A DNA stretch of 27,889 nucleotides, from contig CAKQMH010000014.1 of the NCBI GenBank assembly GCA_934254915.1, positions 1 to 27,889 of the forward strand, given 5' to 3'. Shown piece by piece: positions 12,667 to 21,178 of the stretch. The notes below the pieces were generated by a model. The model saw nothing but the letters and a program-made list of their open reading frames with translations, had not been told where the DNA came from and did not search any database. Every line of letters starts with the position of its first letter. Position 1 is the stretch's first letter. Both the position numbers and the translations under genes were made by a program. The stretch comes from an uncultured Alphaproteobacteria bacterium. GTDB taxonomy: Bacteria > Pseudomonadota > Alphaproteobacteria > RF32 > CAG-239.

Positions 12667-14336
12667 TATGGTACTTCGACTTGGACAACGTATATACCAG
12701 GACCATTTTCTTGTTCCAAGTATTTGGTATTGCCGTTACGCAAATTTCCAAGATCATGTTCATTACCATCATCAATAACAATTGCTGATCTTGCAATGCC
12801 ACTAAAGTAATCGCACGATCCCGCCATATTGTTGTTTGAGTGGAAAGTGAAGGGCGGCATATCACTACTATCGTAAATGATGAAGTCGATGTAATCATAA
12901 TTCAAGTTTTTAACTTGGAAAGTATCCACAGATATTGAGTTTGGATTTCCCATAATAGATTCATCACTATGAGTACCGGCATGAATTACAATGCCGCCAA
13001 CGTCATAGATTTTATAGCAGGTTTGAGAGCCATAAGTAACTGTCTTATAGCATTGCCCACCATAAAAAGAGTAACTCCAACGTGTGCCACTATTGTTTTT
13101 GACATTATCGCAGGAATTCATAAGGCCTGTTTCAGGACTATTGTTGGTGGTTGGCATAGTGGCGCTTGCACTATTTGCAGCGCAAACATCCGTTACTTCT
13201 TCCTGACAATTTGTATAGCAGGTAAGGCCGTTATAGCTGATAGTATCGCATTTATAACCGAATGGTTGGCTGTCTTTATACCCACCCATGCTGCACTGAA
13301 TTTTTTCACATGACTTGCCGTCAGCGCTTAAAGTATAGCCGCTGTTACAGGTCTTAAGCTTATATCTGGTGGTATAGTCGCCACAGCCGGCTTGGCACGA
13401 GTCAAATGAGGCGTTTTGCGGTTGTGAGGTCAACGGATAAGCGGTGCTGGTGCAAGCACTGTTGGCATCTCGGCAGACGCATTTACCACATTGTTGTGTG
13501 CCAGACATTCCGTTAAATGAAATGTCTTCCCATGAGTTGCTGCACTTAGTGACGCCGGCGGTATAGCCTGCCGGACAGCCGGAAGCTACGCATGACTTGC
13601 CGTCAGCGCTGACAACATAATTCGTGGCTGCTCCGGTGACCTTAAAGAGGTTTTCGCACTGGCTGCAGGTGCAGTTAGCCGGACAGTTGATTTGGTCATA
13701 GTTGGAATTGCACGTGCAAGCATAACATATACGGGCTTTGTCAACAACAACTTTGGTGCAATTATATAGGTTGCTATCTTTTGGGTTGCTAGAATAACCC
13801 GATGCTTCACAGGTCGACGGTTCATAGCACGTATTCGTATCCGAATCATATGTACAACCGCTTTTGCATATTACTTTACCCGTAGAATCCGTCCGTACTC
13901 GATAGTGCGTACTCGTGTCCTGACATTTGTCATATAATACACAATATGGTTCTGTAGTCAGGTTATAGGATGAGCCGCAGACGCATTCTGTCGCCATCGT
14001 GCCATTGTTACAAAATTCACCGGCTAAGGTCAAAGGCGAAGGGCAGTTGGTGGAGTTGTATTTATAGTAGCTGGTGTCACATTTACAATCTTTATAGCAA
14101 TAAAGCCCTTGGGCTACCAAAGTTCTTGTTCCGGTCATGTGTGAGCCGCAACTGTTAACATAACCATAAGTCGAACAGGATGACGGGGTAATGGGATCAG
14201 AATCGTTTGTTCGCTTACCATAGCCAAGTCCGTTATTCTCACCGACATAACTCGGCAGCCAATAAATTCCGGCATAAGCAATGTGACTGATAACAACACA
14301 GCCCAAGGCCAACAATAAAGTTCTGATTTTAATCAT
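12666..14336 (-). CDS. Secreted cysteine-rich repeat protein
   Basis: This 556-residue exported protein has a signal peptide ending near AYAG (about residue 22). Its mature part carries about 43 cysteines, mostly between residues 50 and 440. Short modules recur: C-x-S/N-x-Y segments (CDTSYYKYNSTNC, CNSNYDQINC), a SADGKSC box found twice, and paired stretches WEDISFNGMSGTQQCGKCVC and CDTISYNGLTCYTNC. The last 110 residues are almost Cys-free and may be a separate beta-type domain. I chose the ATG at 14336, 8 bases after AGGAAAGG; a GTG at 14345 is in frame. It could be a disulfide-stabilised surface or adhesin-like protein. The family and function are not recognised. Confidence 0.82.
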   Translation of the reverse strand: MIKIRTLLLALGCVVISHIAYAGIYWLPSYVGENNGLGYGKRTNDSDPITPSSCSTYGYVNSCGSHMTGTRTLVAQGLYCYKDCKCDTSYYKYNSTNCPSPLTLAGEFCNNGTMATECVCGSSYNLTTEPYCVLYDKCQDTSTHYRVRTDSTGKVICKSGCTYDSDTNTCYEPSTCEASGYSSNPKDSNLYNCTKVVVDKARICYACTCNSNYDQINCPANCTCSQCENLFKVTGAATNYVVSADGKSCVASGCPAGYTAGVTKCSNSWEDISFNGMSGTQQCGKCVCRDANSACTSTAYPLTSQPQNASFDSCQAGCGDYTTRYKLKTCNSGYTLSADGKSCEKIQCSMGGYKDSQPFGYKCDTISYNGLTCYTNCQEEVTDVCAANSASATMPTTNNSPETGLMNSCDNVKNNSGTRWSYSFYGGQCYKTVTYGSQTCYKIYDVGGIVIHAGTHSDESIMGNPNSISVDTFQVKNLNYDYIDFIIYDSSDMPPFTFHSNNNMAGSCDYFSGIARSAIVIDDGNEHDLGNLRNGNTKYLEQENGPGIYVVQVEVP

Positions 14337-14465
14337 GACGCCCACCTTTCCTGCATGACAAGAGAACGGAATATGTTCATTCCTTATTATAGGGTAAGCG
14401 AAATTATATATACCGTCAATTAATACTTGATTAACGAGCGCTAAATTTCATCATTTTGTAACAAT

Positions 14466-14495
14466 TTGGCAACTGTGGCGTCTTTAATTTGCCAA
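14466..14495. promoter_or_regulatory. Inverted repeat in the divergent intergenic region
   Basis: TTGGCAA (14466-14472) and TTGCCAA (14489-14495) form a perfect 7-bp inverted repeat with a 16-bp spacer between the Cys-rich gene and the membrane protein. The spacing suits a dimeric regulator or a weak hairpin. The rest of 14337-14532 is AT-rich; TATAAT-like sequences occur near 14381-14394 on the minus strand. Confidence 0.35.
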
Positions 14496-14532
14496 CAGGG
14501 CAGTTATATTAGGAAAAAACAGGGAGATGACA

Positions 14533-15435
14533 ATGCTTTGGATTATTAACGGATTGGTTTACGGCTTTTTTTCGGCGCTTTATACCCTGGTTAACCAACA
14601 TAAAAAATTTAACGGTTATGTGTTGGGGATTTGGCGCGGTTTCGGAATCGCACTGGTGTTTTTGCCGTTTTTGTTTTTTATTCCGCTGCAAACCAGTGCT
14701 TATAATTGGGCGTTGTTGATTTTTCAGGGTTGGCTTATCGGCATTTATGATTCGCACTTGTTTTTTGCGTCCGCACAATTCGGGGCGGGTCCGACTTCAC
14801 GGGTTATGGCAGTGACGGCGGTAGTAACAACCGGACTATGGTGGCTGTTGACGCCGCATTTGTTTGAAGGATTGTGGGCTGACGGTTCAGTGCTGATTAC
14901 ACTGATTCTGTTGTTGTTCGGTTTTACGGTGAGCTATTGGTATATGATTAAAAGCGAGGTCAGCAAGGCGGTTATTCGCTATATGACGCCGGCAATTTTG
15001 GCATTGGCGGGCATGAGTATTGCGACCAAAGAAATTGCCATGATGAATGAAAATGTATGGTATAATATCGCTTATTATTTGGTGGTGGCGACATTTGTCA
15101 GCGGCGTGTATAACGCGGTTTTTTTCATTAAACGCTTTCATCCTTCATTTACGGGCTTTTTCCGGCAGGTTTTTGCGCCCAAAGTGCTTAATACCGGCGC
15201 TTATGTCGTGAGTTTTAGTGCGGCGTTGATTACCGCTAAAACCATGGCGATGCGGCTGGCGCCCAACCCCGGATATGTGGTGGCGTTGCTGCTGACCGCG
15301 CCGATATTTGTCTATGCGCTGAACAGTTATAACAAAATTCCTGATAATGTGTCGGTGCGGGCAGGGTTTGCGATGCTTGGTTTCTTAACCGCGATAATTA
15401 TTGTTGTGGCGGGAAATTTCGGGGTGAGCGACTAG
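14533..15435 (+). CDS. Multi-pass membrane protein, DMT/EamA-like
   Basis: The 300-residue protein has about ten predicted membrane segments filling nearly its whole length, with short loops. This is the layout of drug/metabolite transporters of the DMT superfamily (two five-helix halves). No signature residue identifies a substrate, and similarity to the EamA family is a judgement from topology, so transport is inferred. The ATG at 14533 is preferred because AGGGAG (14521-14526) lies 6 bases upstream; an ATG at 14527 directly touches that site. Its TAG stop lies inside a CTAG shared with the convergent hemW stop. Confidence 0.7.
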   Translation: MLWIINGLVYGFFSALYTLVNQHKKFNGYVLGIWRGFGIALVFLPFLFFIPLQTSAYNWALLIFQGWLIGIYDSHLFFASAQFGAGPTSRVMAVTAVVTTGLWWLLTPHLFEGLWADGSVLITLILLLFGFTVSYWYMIKSEVSKAVIRYMTPAILALAGMSIATKEIAMMNENVWYNIAYYLVVATFVSGVYNAVFFIKRFHPSFTGFFRQVFAPKVLNTGAYVVSFSAALITAKTMAMRLAPNPGYVVALLLTAPIFVYALNSYNKIPDNVSVRAGFAMLGFLTAIIIVVAGNFGVSD

Positions 15436-16520
15436 GCGCATAAGCGGCTGAGTATATAATTCATAACATAAAATCCGGATGCGGTCAGGCGGAAGTTTTC
15501 CGTACTGTCGAGCAATAATCCTTGCGCGATAAAGTTTCGTTTGGCCTCTTGGTCAATTATGTCATCAAAATTAAGTCCGCATTCTTGAGCAAAGCGCGTT
15601 TTATCTATGCCCTCGACCAGGCGTAAACCCATCAGCAACAGTTCTTCGGCACGTTCGGCCGCGGAAAGTTCTTCCAACTGACAACGGTGGGTCGTGGCAT
15701 AAAACTTATCATCGCAATGTAAACGTCCGTGGGCGGCCGGGCCGATGCCGATATAGTCTTGTCCCTGCCAATACAACAGGTTGTGGCGGCATTGAGCAGC
15801 GGGGCAGGCGTAGTTGGATATTTCATAGCGCGGATAATCCTCTGCGGCCAAAAAATCATTTGTCAGGCGGTAAAGTTCAAGTGCTTTTTCTTCAGCTAAA
15901 GGCTTAATCCCGCGGCGGGCGAAAATGGTGTTGGGTTCAATTGTGAGCTGATAAGCCGAAAGATGTTTAAAACCAAGTTTAACCGCTTGTTGCAGTTCGC
16001 TTTGCCATGAAGCGGCGGTTTGGCCGGGGCGGGCATAAATCAAGTCCAAAGAATGGTTGCTAAAAGTTTTGACAACATCTTCAGCGGCAGCGAGCGCTTG
16101 TGCCAAAGTGTGGGTGCGTCCAAGGAATTTTAAATCAGGGTCGTTAAGTGCCTGCACACCCAAAGACAGGCGGTTGATTCCGGCTTGTTTGAGGTCGGAA
16201 AATAAATGCGGCTGATTGGTGTTGGGGTTGGCCTCAAGTGAAATTTCAACCTTCGAAGACAGCTGCCAGCGTCGGGCAATATGCTCCAGCAGGCGGGAGA
16301 TGTTGGACGGTGATAACAAAGACGGAGTACCGCCGCCGAAAAAAATTGAGGTCACCTCGCGGGAAGCCGTCAGGCGGGCATAAAAATCAAGTTCCCGCAG
16401 ATAATCATCAACCAGAGCATCTTGGTCGATATGCGGGCGCACCTGACTGAAAAAGTCGCAATAAGGACATTTGCTGCGGCAAAAAGGCCAATGAATATAT
16501 ATGCCAAAAGCGTCGGTCAT
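15432..16520 (-). CDS. hemW: Radical SAM protein HemW-like (heme chaperone)
   Basis: HemW proteins are relatives of HemN that bind heme and a 4Fe-4S cluster and are thought to deliver heme to membrane proteins. They usually do not act as coproporphyrinogen oxidases. The 362-residue product begins with IYIHWPFCRSKCPYCDFFS, with cluster ligands C14, C18 and C21. It continues with FFGGGTPSLL (SAM binding), EANPNT and SLGVQALNDPDLKFLGRTH. The HemN-type C-terminal domain ends near residue 360. The start overlaps the hslU stop by one base (TGATG), so it is probably translated with hslU. The stop overlaps the convergent gene by three bases. Confidence 0.92.
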   Translation of the reverse strand: MTDAFGIYIHWPFCRSKCPYCDFFSQVRPHIDQDALVDDYLRELDFYARLTASREVTSIFFGGGTPSLLSPSNISRLLEHIARRWQLSSKVEISLEANPNTNQPHLFSDLKQAGINRLSLGVQALNDPDLKFLGRTHTLAQALAAAEDVVKTFSNHSLDLIYARPGQTAASWQSELQQAVKLGFKHLSAYQLTIEPNTIFARRGIKPLAEEKALELYRLTNDFLAAEDYPRYEISNYACPAAQCRHNLLYWQGQDYIGIGPAAHGRLHCDDKFYATTHRCQLEELSAAERAEELLLMGLRLVEGIDKTRFAQECGLNFDDIIDQEAKRNFIAQGLLLDSTENFRLTASGFYVMNYILSRLCA

Positions 16521-17827
16521 CAGAGAATGAACTTCGACAAGTCGCTAGACTGTGTATATTTGTGAAGCTTTTCTTCAACCATTTCGGCCGTAATAGTCGT
16601 AGTTTCACCGCTGCGGTCGGATGCATAAAAACTGATGTCTTCAAGCAAAATCTCCAAAACCGTATGCAGACGTCGAGCGCCGATGTTTTCCACATTTTCG
16701 TTAATGGCAACAGCGATGTCGGCAATTTTGGCAATGGCATCGGGAGTAAATTCCAACTTGTAATTTTCGGTGGCCAGCAAAGCGGTATATTGTTCAATCA
16801 GGTTGGCTTCGGGTTCAGTTAAAATACGGACAAAATCGTCATGCGTCAGGGCTTTCAATTCCACGCGAATCGGCAGACGACCTTGTAGTTCCGGCAACAA
16901 ATCCGCCGGCTTGGCCAGATGAAACGCGCCGGAACAGATGAATAAAATATGGTCGGTTTTAACTGAGCCGTATTTGGTGTTAACCGTAGTGCCTTCAATC
17001 AGCGGCAATAAGTCACGCTGAACGCCTTCACGCGAAACATCGCCGCGCGAGGAATCCGATTTACCGGTAATTTTATCAATTTCATCAATGAAAACGATAC
17101 CGTCATTTTCAACGGCTTTAATCGCCTCATCGGTAATGGCGTCATTATCCAGAAGTTTGTCGGACTCTTCAACAACGACCAGCTTATAGGCTTCGGCAAC
17201 GGTTAATTTACGGGTTTTGTATTTGACCGGATTGCCACCCAAAAGATCACCAAGGCTAATCATTCCCATGGAAGCGCCGGGCATTCCGGGGATATCAACC
17301 GTGGGCATGGAGTTTGAAGAATTATCGAGTAGCGAAATTTCGATTTCGCGTTCGCCCAACAGGTTGTCACGGAACAATTGGCGGAATTTGCTGCGGGTTT
17401 CTTCACCGGCGGAAGAGCCGACCAGAGCATCAATAATTCTCTCCTCAGCGGCGGCTTCGGCTTTGATTTTTACTTGTTCACGCCGCTGTTTGCGGGTTTG
17501 GTTAATGGCAGTTTCAACCAAATCGCGGATAATGCTTTCAACATCGCGGCCGACATAACCGATTTCGGTAAATTTGGTAGCCTCAACTTTGATGAACGGC
17601 GCTTTGGCAAGCTTGGCCAGTCGGCGGGAAATTTCGGTTTTGCCGACGCCGGTCGGTCCGACCATTAAAATGTTTTTGGGGACAATTTCTTCGCGCAGGC
17701 GTTCCGGCAACTGCATACGACGCCAACGGTTACGCAAAGCAATGGCAACAGCTTTTTTGGCTTCGGTTTGGCCGATGATATATTTATCTAGTTCGGAAAC
17801 GATTTCGCGGGGGCTGAAAGTGGTCAT
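16520..17827 (-). CDS. hslU: ATP-dependent protease ATPase subunit HslU
   Basis: HslU (435 residues) is the AAA+ unfoldase ring that feeds proteins to the HslV peptidase. The N-terminal IVSELDKYIIGQ is typical. Walker A is GPTGVGKT (57-64), followed by the VEATKFTEIGYVGRDVE pore-loop region containing GYVG. The variable I domain comes next, then Walker B in IVFIDEIDKI and the sensor/arginine region ending in NIGARRLHTVLE. The C-terminal tail SSDLSKFIL is the segment that inserts into HslV. Its start overlaps the hslV stop by four bases and its stop overlaps hemW, giving a tight hslV-hslU-hemW operon. Confidence 0.98.
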   Translation of the reverse strand: MTTFSPREIVSELDKYIIGQTEAKKAVAIALRNRWRRMQLPERLREEIVPKNILMVGPTGVGKTEISRRLAKLAKAPFIKVEATKFTEIGYVGRDVESIIRDLVETAINQTRKQRREQVKIKAEAAAEERIIDALVGSSAGEETRSKFRQLFRDNLLGEREIEISLLDNSSNSMPTVDIPGMPGASMGMISLGDLLGGNPVKYKTRKLTVAEAYKLVVVEESDKLLDNDAITDEAIKAVENDGIVFIDEIDKITGKSDSSRGDVSREGVQRDLLPLIEGTTVNTKYGSVKTDHILFICSGAFHLAKPADLLPELQGRLPIRVELKALTHDDFVRILTEPEANLIEQYTALLATENYKLEFTPDAIAKIADIAVAINENVENIGARRLHTVLEILLEDISFYASDRSGETTTITAEMVEEKLHKYTQSSDLSKFIL

Positions 17828-18351
17828 GAAGGTATTCTTTCAATAATTACGTTGTGGTTGGTGTAAACATCAATATCGCCGGCAATCTGCATAGCCTTAC
17901 GGGCGATTTCTTCCAAGGACATATCTGGTTGGTCATAGAGGGCTTTGGCGGCGGCCATGGCATAATTTCCGCCGCTGCCGATACCGATAATTCCGTCATC
18001 GGGTTCCATAACCTCACCGGTGCCGGAAATAACCAGCGAGGTTTCGCTATCGGCGACAATCATAAAAGCCTGCAGTTGGCGCAAATATTTATCCATACGC
18101 CAGTCTTTGGCCAGTTCAACCGCGGCGCGTTTCAGCTGGTTGGCGTGTTTTTCCAATTTGGCCTCAAGCCGCTCAATCAGAGTTATGCCGTCCGCAGCCG
18201 CGCCGGCAAATCCGGCAATGATTTGGCCGTTGCCGATACGGCGGACTTTAACCGACTTGGATTTGAAAATAATGGCTTCGCCAAGAGTAGCCTGACCGTC
18301 GCCGGCCATTACGACTTCATCATTTTTGCGAATACATAAAATTGTCGTCAT
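17824..18351 (-). CDS. hslV: ATP-dependent protease peptidase subunit HslV
   Basis: HslV (175 residues) is a proteasome-like threonine peptidase that forms a double hexamer capped by HslU. The sequence begins MTTILCIRKNDEVVMAGDGQ; removal of Met exposes the catalytic Thr. Other signatures are the KVRRIGNGQIIAGFAGAAADG stretch (quoted in part), LAKDWRMDKYLRQL, and the GIGSGGNYAMAAAKAL segment. Length is normal. It heads the operon behind a heat-shock-type promoter at 18383-18414. It lies directly downstream of the ptsN terminator. Confidence 0.98.
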   Translation of the reverse strand: MTTILCIRKNDEVVMAGDGQATLGEAIIFKSKSVKVRRIGNGQIIAGFAGAAADGITLIERLEAKLEKHANQLKRAAVELAKDWRMDKYLRQLQAFMIVADSETSLVISGTGEVMEPDDGIIGIGSGGNYAMAAAKALYDQPDMSLEEIARKAMQIAGDIDVYTNHNVIIERIPS

Positions 18352-18382
18352 GGTTTTTCTTTCATCAGAGTTAAGCTTTATG

Positions 18383-18414
18383 CTAATTTAGGTAAAAATT
18401 GCGCTGATTGCAAG
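18383..18414 (-). promoter_or_regulatory. Sigma-32-type heat-shock promoter of hslVU
   Basis: On the minus strand CTTG (18411-18414) is followed after 18 bases by CCTAAATTAG (18383-18392). The alphaproteobacterial heat-shock consensus is, from memory, CTTG-N17/18-CYTATNTNNG. Every fixed position except one agrees. It lies about 32 bases upstream of the hslV start, where heat-shock control is expected. Confidence 0.7.
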
Positions 18415-18425
18415 AGAGGAGAGTA

Positions 18426-18460
18426 AGAAAAATCCCCTCAAAACGGTTTTGAGGGGATTT
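18426..18460 (-). terminator. Terminator after ptsN
   Basis: AAATCCCCTCAAAAC is mirrored by GTTTTGAGGGGATTT, a nearly perfect 15-bp palindrome. On the minus strand TTTTTC follows. It closes the kdsD-to-ptsN gene run. Confidence 0.88.
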
Positions 18461-18479
18461 AGGTAAGTCGTCAAGGGCG

Positions 18480-18923
18480 TCAGCTGTTCAGCAGAGCAAA
18501 AATCTCTAACGGTGAAGATGCCTGACGCAGTTTGGCACATAAGGTCTCATCTTTCAGAATACGCGAAATTTTCGCCAGAGCGGTCAAGTGATCAGCGCCG
18601 CTGTCCTCAGGTGAAAACAGCGCCCAAACCAAATCAACCGGTCTGCCGTCAACCGCTCCAAAATCCACCAGAGATGCAGTACGAACAAAAACTGCCGTAA
18701 CTTTATCCAAGCCGCTGAAACGTCCGTGCGGCATAGCCGTGCCGGAACCAAAACCGGTAGAACCCAAGTTTTCACGTTCAAGCAGCGTATCAAACAAAGT
18801 ACGCTCATCTAAGCCGGTCAGCGCTGCGGCACGATTGGCCAACTCTTGTAAAAGTTCGCGCTTAGTATTTGCTTTAATGCCGATGAAAACATTTTTATCG
18901 GTCATTATGTCAGAAATATTCAT
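18480..18923 (-). CDS. ptsN: Nitrogen PTS enzyme IIA component PtsN
   Basis: PtsN (EIIA-Ntr, 147 residues) is the last phosphocarrier of the nitrogen phosphotransferase system. It has no sugar substrate and regulates targets such as potassium uptake and stress responses by its phosphorylation state. The EIIA fold shows the phosphorylation-site motif GSGTAMPHGRF with H66, preceded by LLERENLGSTGFG, and the downstream VDLVWALFSPEDSGADHLTALAKISRIL helix region (about 95-125). It lies 28 bases after hpf, in the classic rpoN-hpf-ptsN order. Its partners ptsP and ptsO are not in the window. Confidence 0.96.
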   Translation of the reverse strand: MNISDIMTDKNVFIGIKANTKRELLQELANRAAALTGLDERTLFDTLLERENLGSTGFGSGTAMPHGRFSGLDKVTAVFVRTASLVDFGAVDGRPVDLVWALFSPEDSGADHLTALAKISRILKDETLCAKLRQASSPLEIFALLNS

Positions 18924-18951
18924 GAGATAGAAGCCTCTTGCTTATTAAAAA

Positions 18952-19515
18952 CTATTTTTCAGCTTTCGGTTCAACCCAACCGATATTGCCGTCTTTGCGG
19001 CGGTATACCATATTGAATTGGCCATCAGCCGTGTTTTTGAACATCAACGCACATTCGTTGTTGAGGTCCATATACATTACAGCTTCGGACACGGTGCAAA
19101 CCGGAATATTAGCTTCAAGTTCGGCAATAGTCAGCGGAGCGTCGTCAATGTCGATTTCTTCAGCTTCTTCATTGAGCGAGAAAACCGCTTCGTTAGCGAT
19201 TTCAGCCAAGCCGGTTTTGCCTTTGTGGTCGTTTAATTTGGTTTTGTGGCGGCGCAGACGGGTAGCAATATGCTCATTGGCAGCGTCAAATGCCGAATAA
19301 GGATCACCGGCAACACCGGTACCTTTTAAAATGATGTTTTTAGCAGGGTGAACGGTAACTTCAGCGTTGAAATCCTCACCTTCTTTTGTGAAAGAAACAC
19401 TGCAGCTGACAGGAGCCGGAAAGTATTTGTTTACAGCGTTCAAAACATTTTCTTCAACATGTTTGCGGAGTCTATCGCCAATGTCAACTTGATTACCTGA
19501 TAATGTAATTTTCAT
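18952..19515 (-). CDS. hpf: Long-form ribosome hibernation promoting factor HPF
   Basis: This 187-residue protein binds the 30S decoding region and dimerises ribosomes into inactive 100S particles. The N-terminal S30AE domain (about 1-105) starts MKITLSGNQVDIGDRLRKHVEE and includes HPAKNIILKGTGVAGDPYSAFDAA. After a linker rich in Glu and Asp, the C-terminal dimerisation domain (about 130-187) has VSEAVMYMDLNNECALMFKN and VYRRKDGNIGWVEP. Possession of the C-terminal domain separates it from the short HPF of gammaproteobacteria. It has a probable promoter of its own (19601-19627) and a leader with a perfect 9-bp inverted repeat. Confidence 0.96.
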   Translation of the reverse strand: MKITLSGNQVDIGDRLRKHVEENVLNAVNKYFPAPVSCSVSFTKEGEDFNAEVTVHPAKNIILKGTGVAGDPYSAFDAANEHIATRLRRHKTKLNDHKGKTGLAEIANEAVFSLNEEAEEIDIDDAPLTIAELEANIPVCTVSEAVMYMDLNNECALMFKNTADGQFNMVYRRKDGNIGWVEPKAEK

Positions 19516-19546
19516 GATTCTTCCTTTAATAAATTAATAAACACTT

Positions 19547-19588
19547 ATTGCAAAGTATATCGTAACCTGTTTTGGTGAGCTTTGCAAT
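19547..19588 (-). promoter_or_regulatory. Inverted repeat in the hpf leader
   Basis: ATTGCAAAG (19547-19555) and CTTTGCAAT (19580-19588) are perfect complements separated by 24 bases. They lie between the proposed hpf promoter and the hpf start, so they could form a leader stem or bind a dimeric protein. Confidence 0.45.
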
Positions 19589-19600
19589 CTGAAAAGAGAG

Positions 19601-19627
19601 ATAATACCAAAATAAGCCAAAAGTCAA
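19601..19627 (-). promoter_or_regulatory. Possible hpf promoter
   Basis: On the minus strand TTGACT (19622-19627) is followed after 15 bases by TATTAT (19601-19606); TTATCT lies at the 17-base spacing. It falls between rpoN and hpf, which would let hpf-ptsN be transcribed separately. Confidence 0.5.
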
Positions 19628-19654
19628 TATAAATTCGTGTATCAACTCAATGCA

Positions 19655-21148
19655 TTAAAGCGGTGCGCGTTTAAGCCGCTTGCGTTCGGCGGAAGTCGGA
19701 ATGTTTTGCGCTTCGCGATATTTGGCTACGGTGCGGCGGGCGATTTTGATGCCTTCACGCGCTAAAAGTTCAACTAATCTGTCATCGGAGAGGATTTTAT
19801 CCGGTGTTTCGTCATTAATGAGCTGTTTGATACGGTGTTTGATGCTCAGGGTCGAGGTTTCTTCGTCACCGGTATAAGTTCCGGCCGCCGCTGAGAAAAA
19901 GTATTTGAGTTCGAACAGTCCGCGCGGGGTTTGCATATATTTGCGATTAGTGGTGCGGCTGATGGTGCTTTCATGCAGTTCGAGATTATAAGCCACATCT
20001 TTGAGGCTCATGGGCTTAAGATGCTCTACTCCGTATTCGAAAAAGTCGCGCTGCCGGCGAACAATTTCTTCACTGACACGTAAAATAGTCGTGGCTCGTT
20101 GGTGCAGAGCTTTAATTAAAAAGTTGGCATGTGACAGATTTTCTTTCAAATAGCGTTTGGCTTCACGGTTATGCGAAGTTTGATTTTTGATCTCGCTGAA
20201 ATAAGCGCGGTTAAGCAAAACCCGCGGCAGAGAAAGTTGATTAAGCTCAATTTGATAACTGCCGTCTTTGGCGCGGCGGACAAATACATCAGGCACAATG
20301 TAAGACGGATTTTCGAGGTGGTAGGAAGCCGCTGGTTTAGGATCAAGCGCGCGGATGTCGGCAATCATAGATTTAAGGTCGTCATCATCAACATGGCATA
20401 AATTTTTAAGCTCTTTAAATTTTTGCGCCGCCAGCAAATCTAAATGCTGCAGCAAAACGGCAATGGCCGGATCATAACGGTTGCGGTCGCGGAGCTGAAT
20501 GGCTAAACATTCAGCTAAGTTTTCGGCGAAAATGCCGGATGGTTCAAAGGTTTTCAAGGTTTGCAAAATGCGGCTCAGGCGCTCTTCGTCAACGCCTAAG
20601 GAAACGGCTATATCCCGCAGGTTGCCGCGAAAATATCCTGCATCATCAAGTTGTTCGCTCAAGCGGAGAGCCAAGATACGGTCAAGCTGCCGCGGAAAAT
20701 TTAATTCGATTTGAGATTGCAGAAGATCATGCAGGCTTGGCGCAGCAGCCAGCTTTTTTTCAAAATAATCAAAATCTTCATCCGGATGAGCGGATTTTTG
20801 ATGGTTGTAATCCGACCAGGAAAACTCATCATTCAGGTTGCTGCCTTCACGGTCGGTTTCCGAATCATCAAAGGTATTATCATAATCAGCCTCATCTTCA
20901 AACGGGGCTTCGTCATATTCGGACACGGTATCGGTATTAATATCATCAATTGAGGGCGATGAAACATCATCGGGGGCGCTGAGGCGGTCGTTTTCGCGTT
21001 CCAGAAAAGGATTGTTGTCAAGCTCTTGTTCAAGCAACTCGCTGAGTTCAAGGTTGTTCAACTGTAAAAGATTTATGGCTTGGCGCAGCTGCGGCGTCAT
21101 TAATAACGACTGCGATTGGCGTATTTCCAATTTGGGGGTTAAAGCCAT
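19655..21148 (-). CDS. rpoN: RNA polymerase sigma-54 factor RpoN
   Basis: RpoN (497 residues) directs polymerase to -24/-12 promoters that need an AAA+ activator, typically for nitrogen, motility or stress genes. Region I (1-50) is Gln/Leu rich with QSQSLLMTPQLRQAINLLQL. The acidic region II spans about 55-120. The core-binding domain includes YHLENPSYIVPDVFV. The helix-turn-helix area contains LKDVAYNLELHESTISRTTNRKY (quoted in part), and the RpoN box ARRTVAKYRE is intact at 470-479. It follows lptB by 30 bases, as in many proteobacteria. No bacterial enhancer-binding protein gene is seen in the window. Confidence 0.98.
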   Translation of the reverse strand: MALTPKLEIRQSQSLLMTPQLRQAINLLQLNNLELSELLEQELDNNPFLERENDRLSAPDDVSSPSIDDINTDTVSEYDEAPFEDEADYDNTFDDSETDREGSNLNDEFSWSDYNHQKSAHPDEDFDYFEKKLAAAPSLHDLLQSQIELNFPRQLDRILALRLSEQLDDAGYFRGNLRDIAVSLGVDEERLSRILQTLKTFEPSGIFAENLAECLAIQLRDRNRYDPAIAVLLQHLDLLAAQKFKELKNLCHVDDDDLKSMIADIRALDPKPAASYHLENPSYIVPDVFVRRAKDGSYQIELNQLSLPRVLLNRAYFSEIKNQTSHNREAKRYLKENLSHANFLIKALHQRATTILRVSEEIVRRQRDFFEYGVEHLKPMSLKDVAYNLELHESTISRTTNRKYMQTPRGLFELKYFFSAAAGTYTGDEETSTLSIKHRIKQLINDETPDKILSDDRLVELLAREGIKIARRTVAKYREAQNIPTSAERKRLKRAPL

Positions 21149-21178
21149 AAGATAATCCTTAAATTAGTAAAAGATTGC

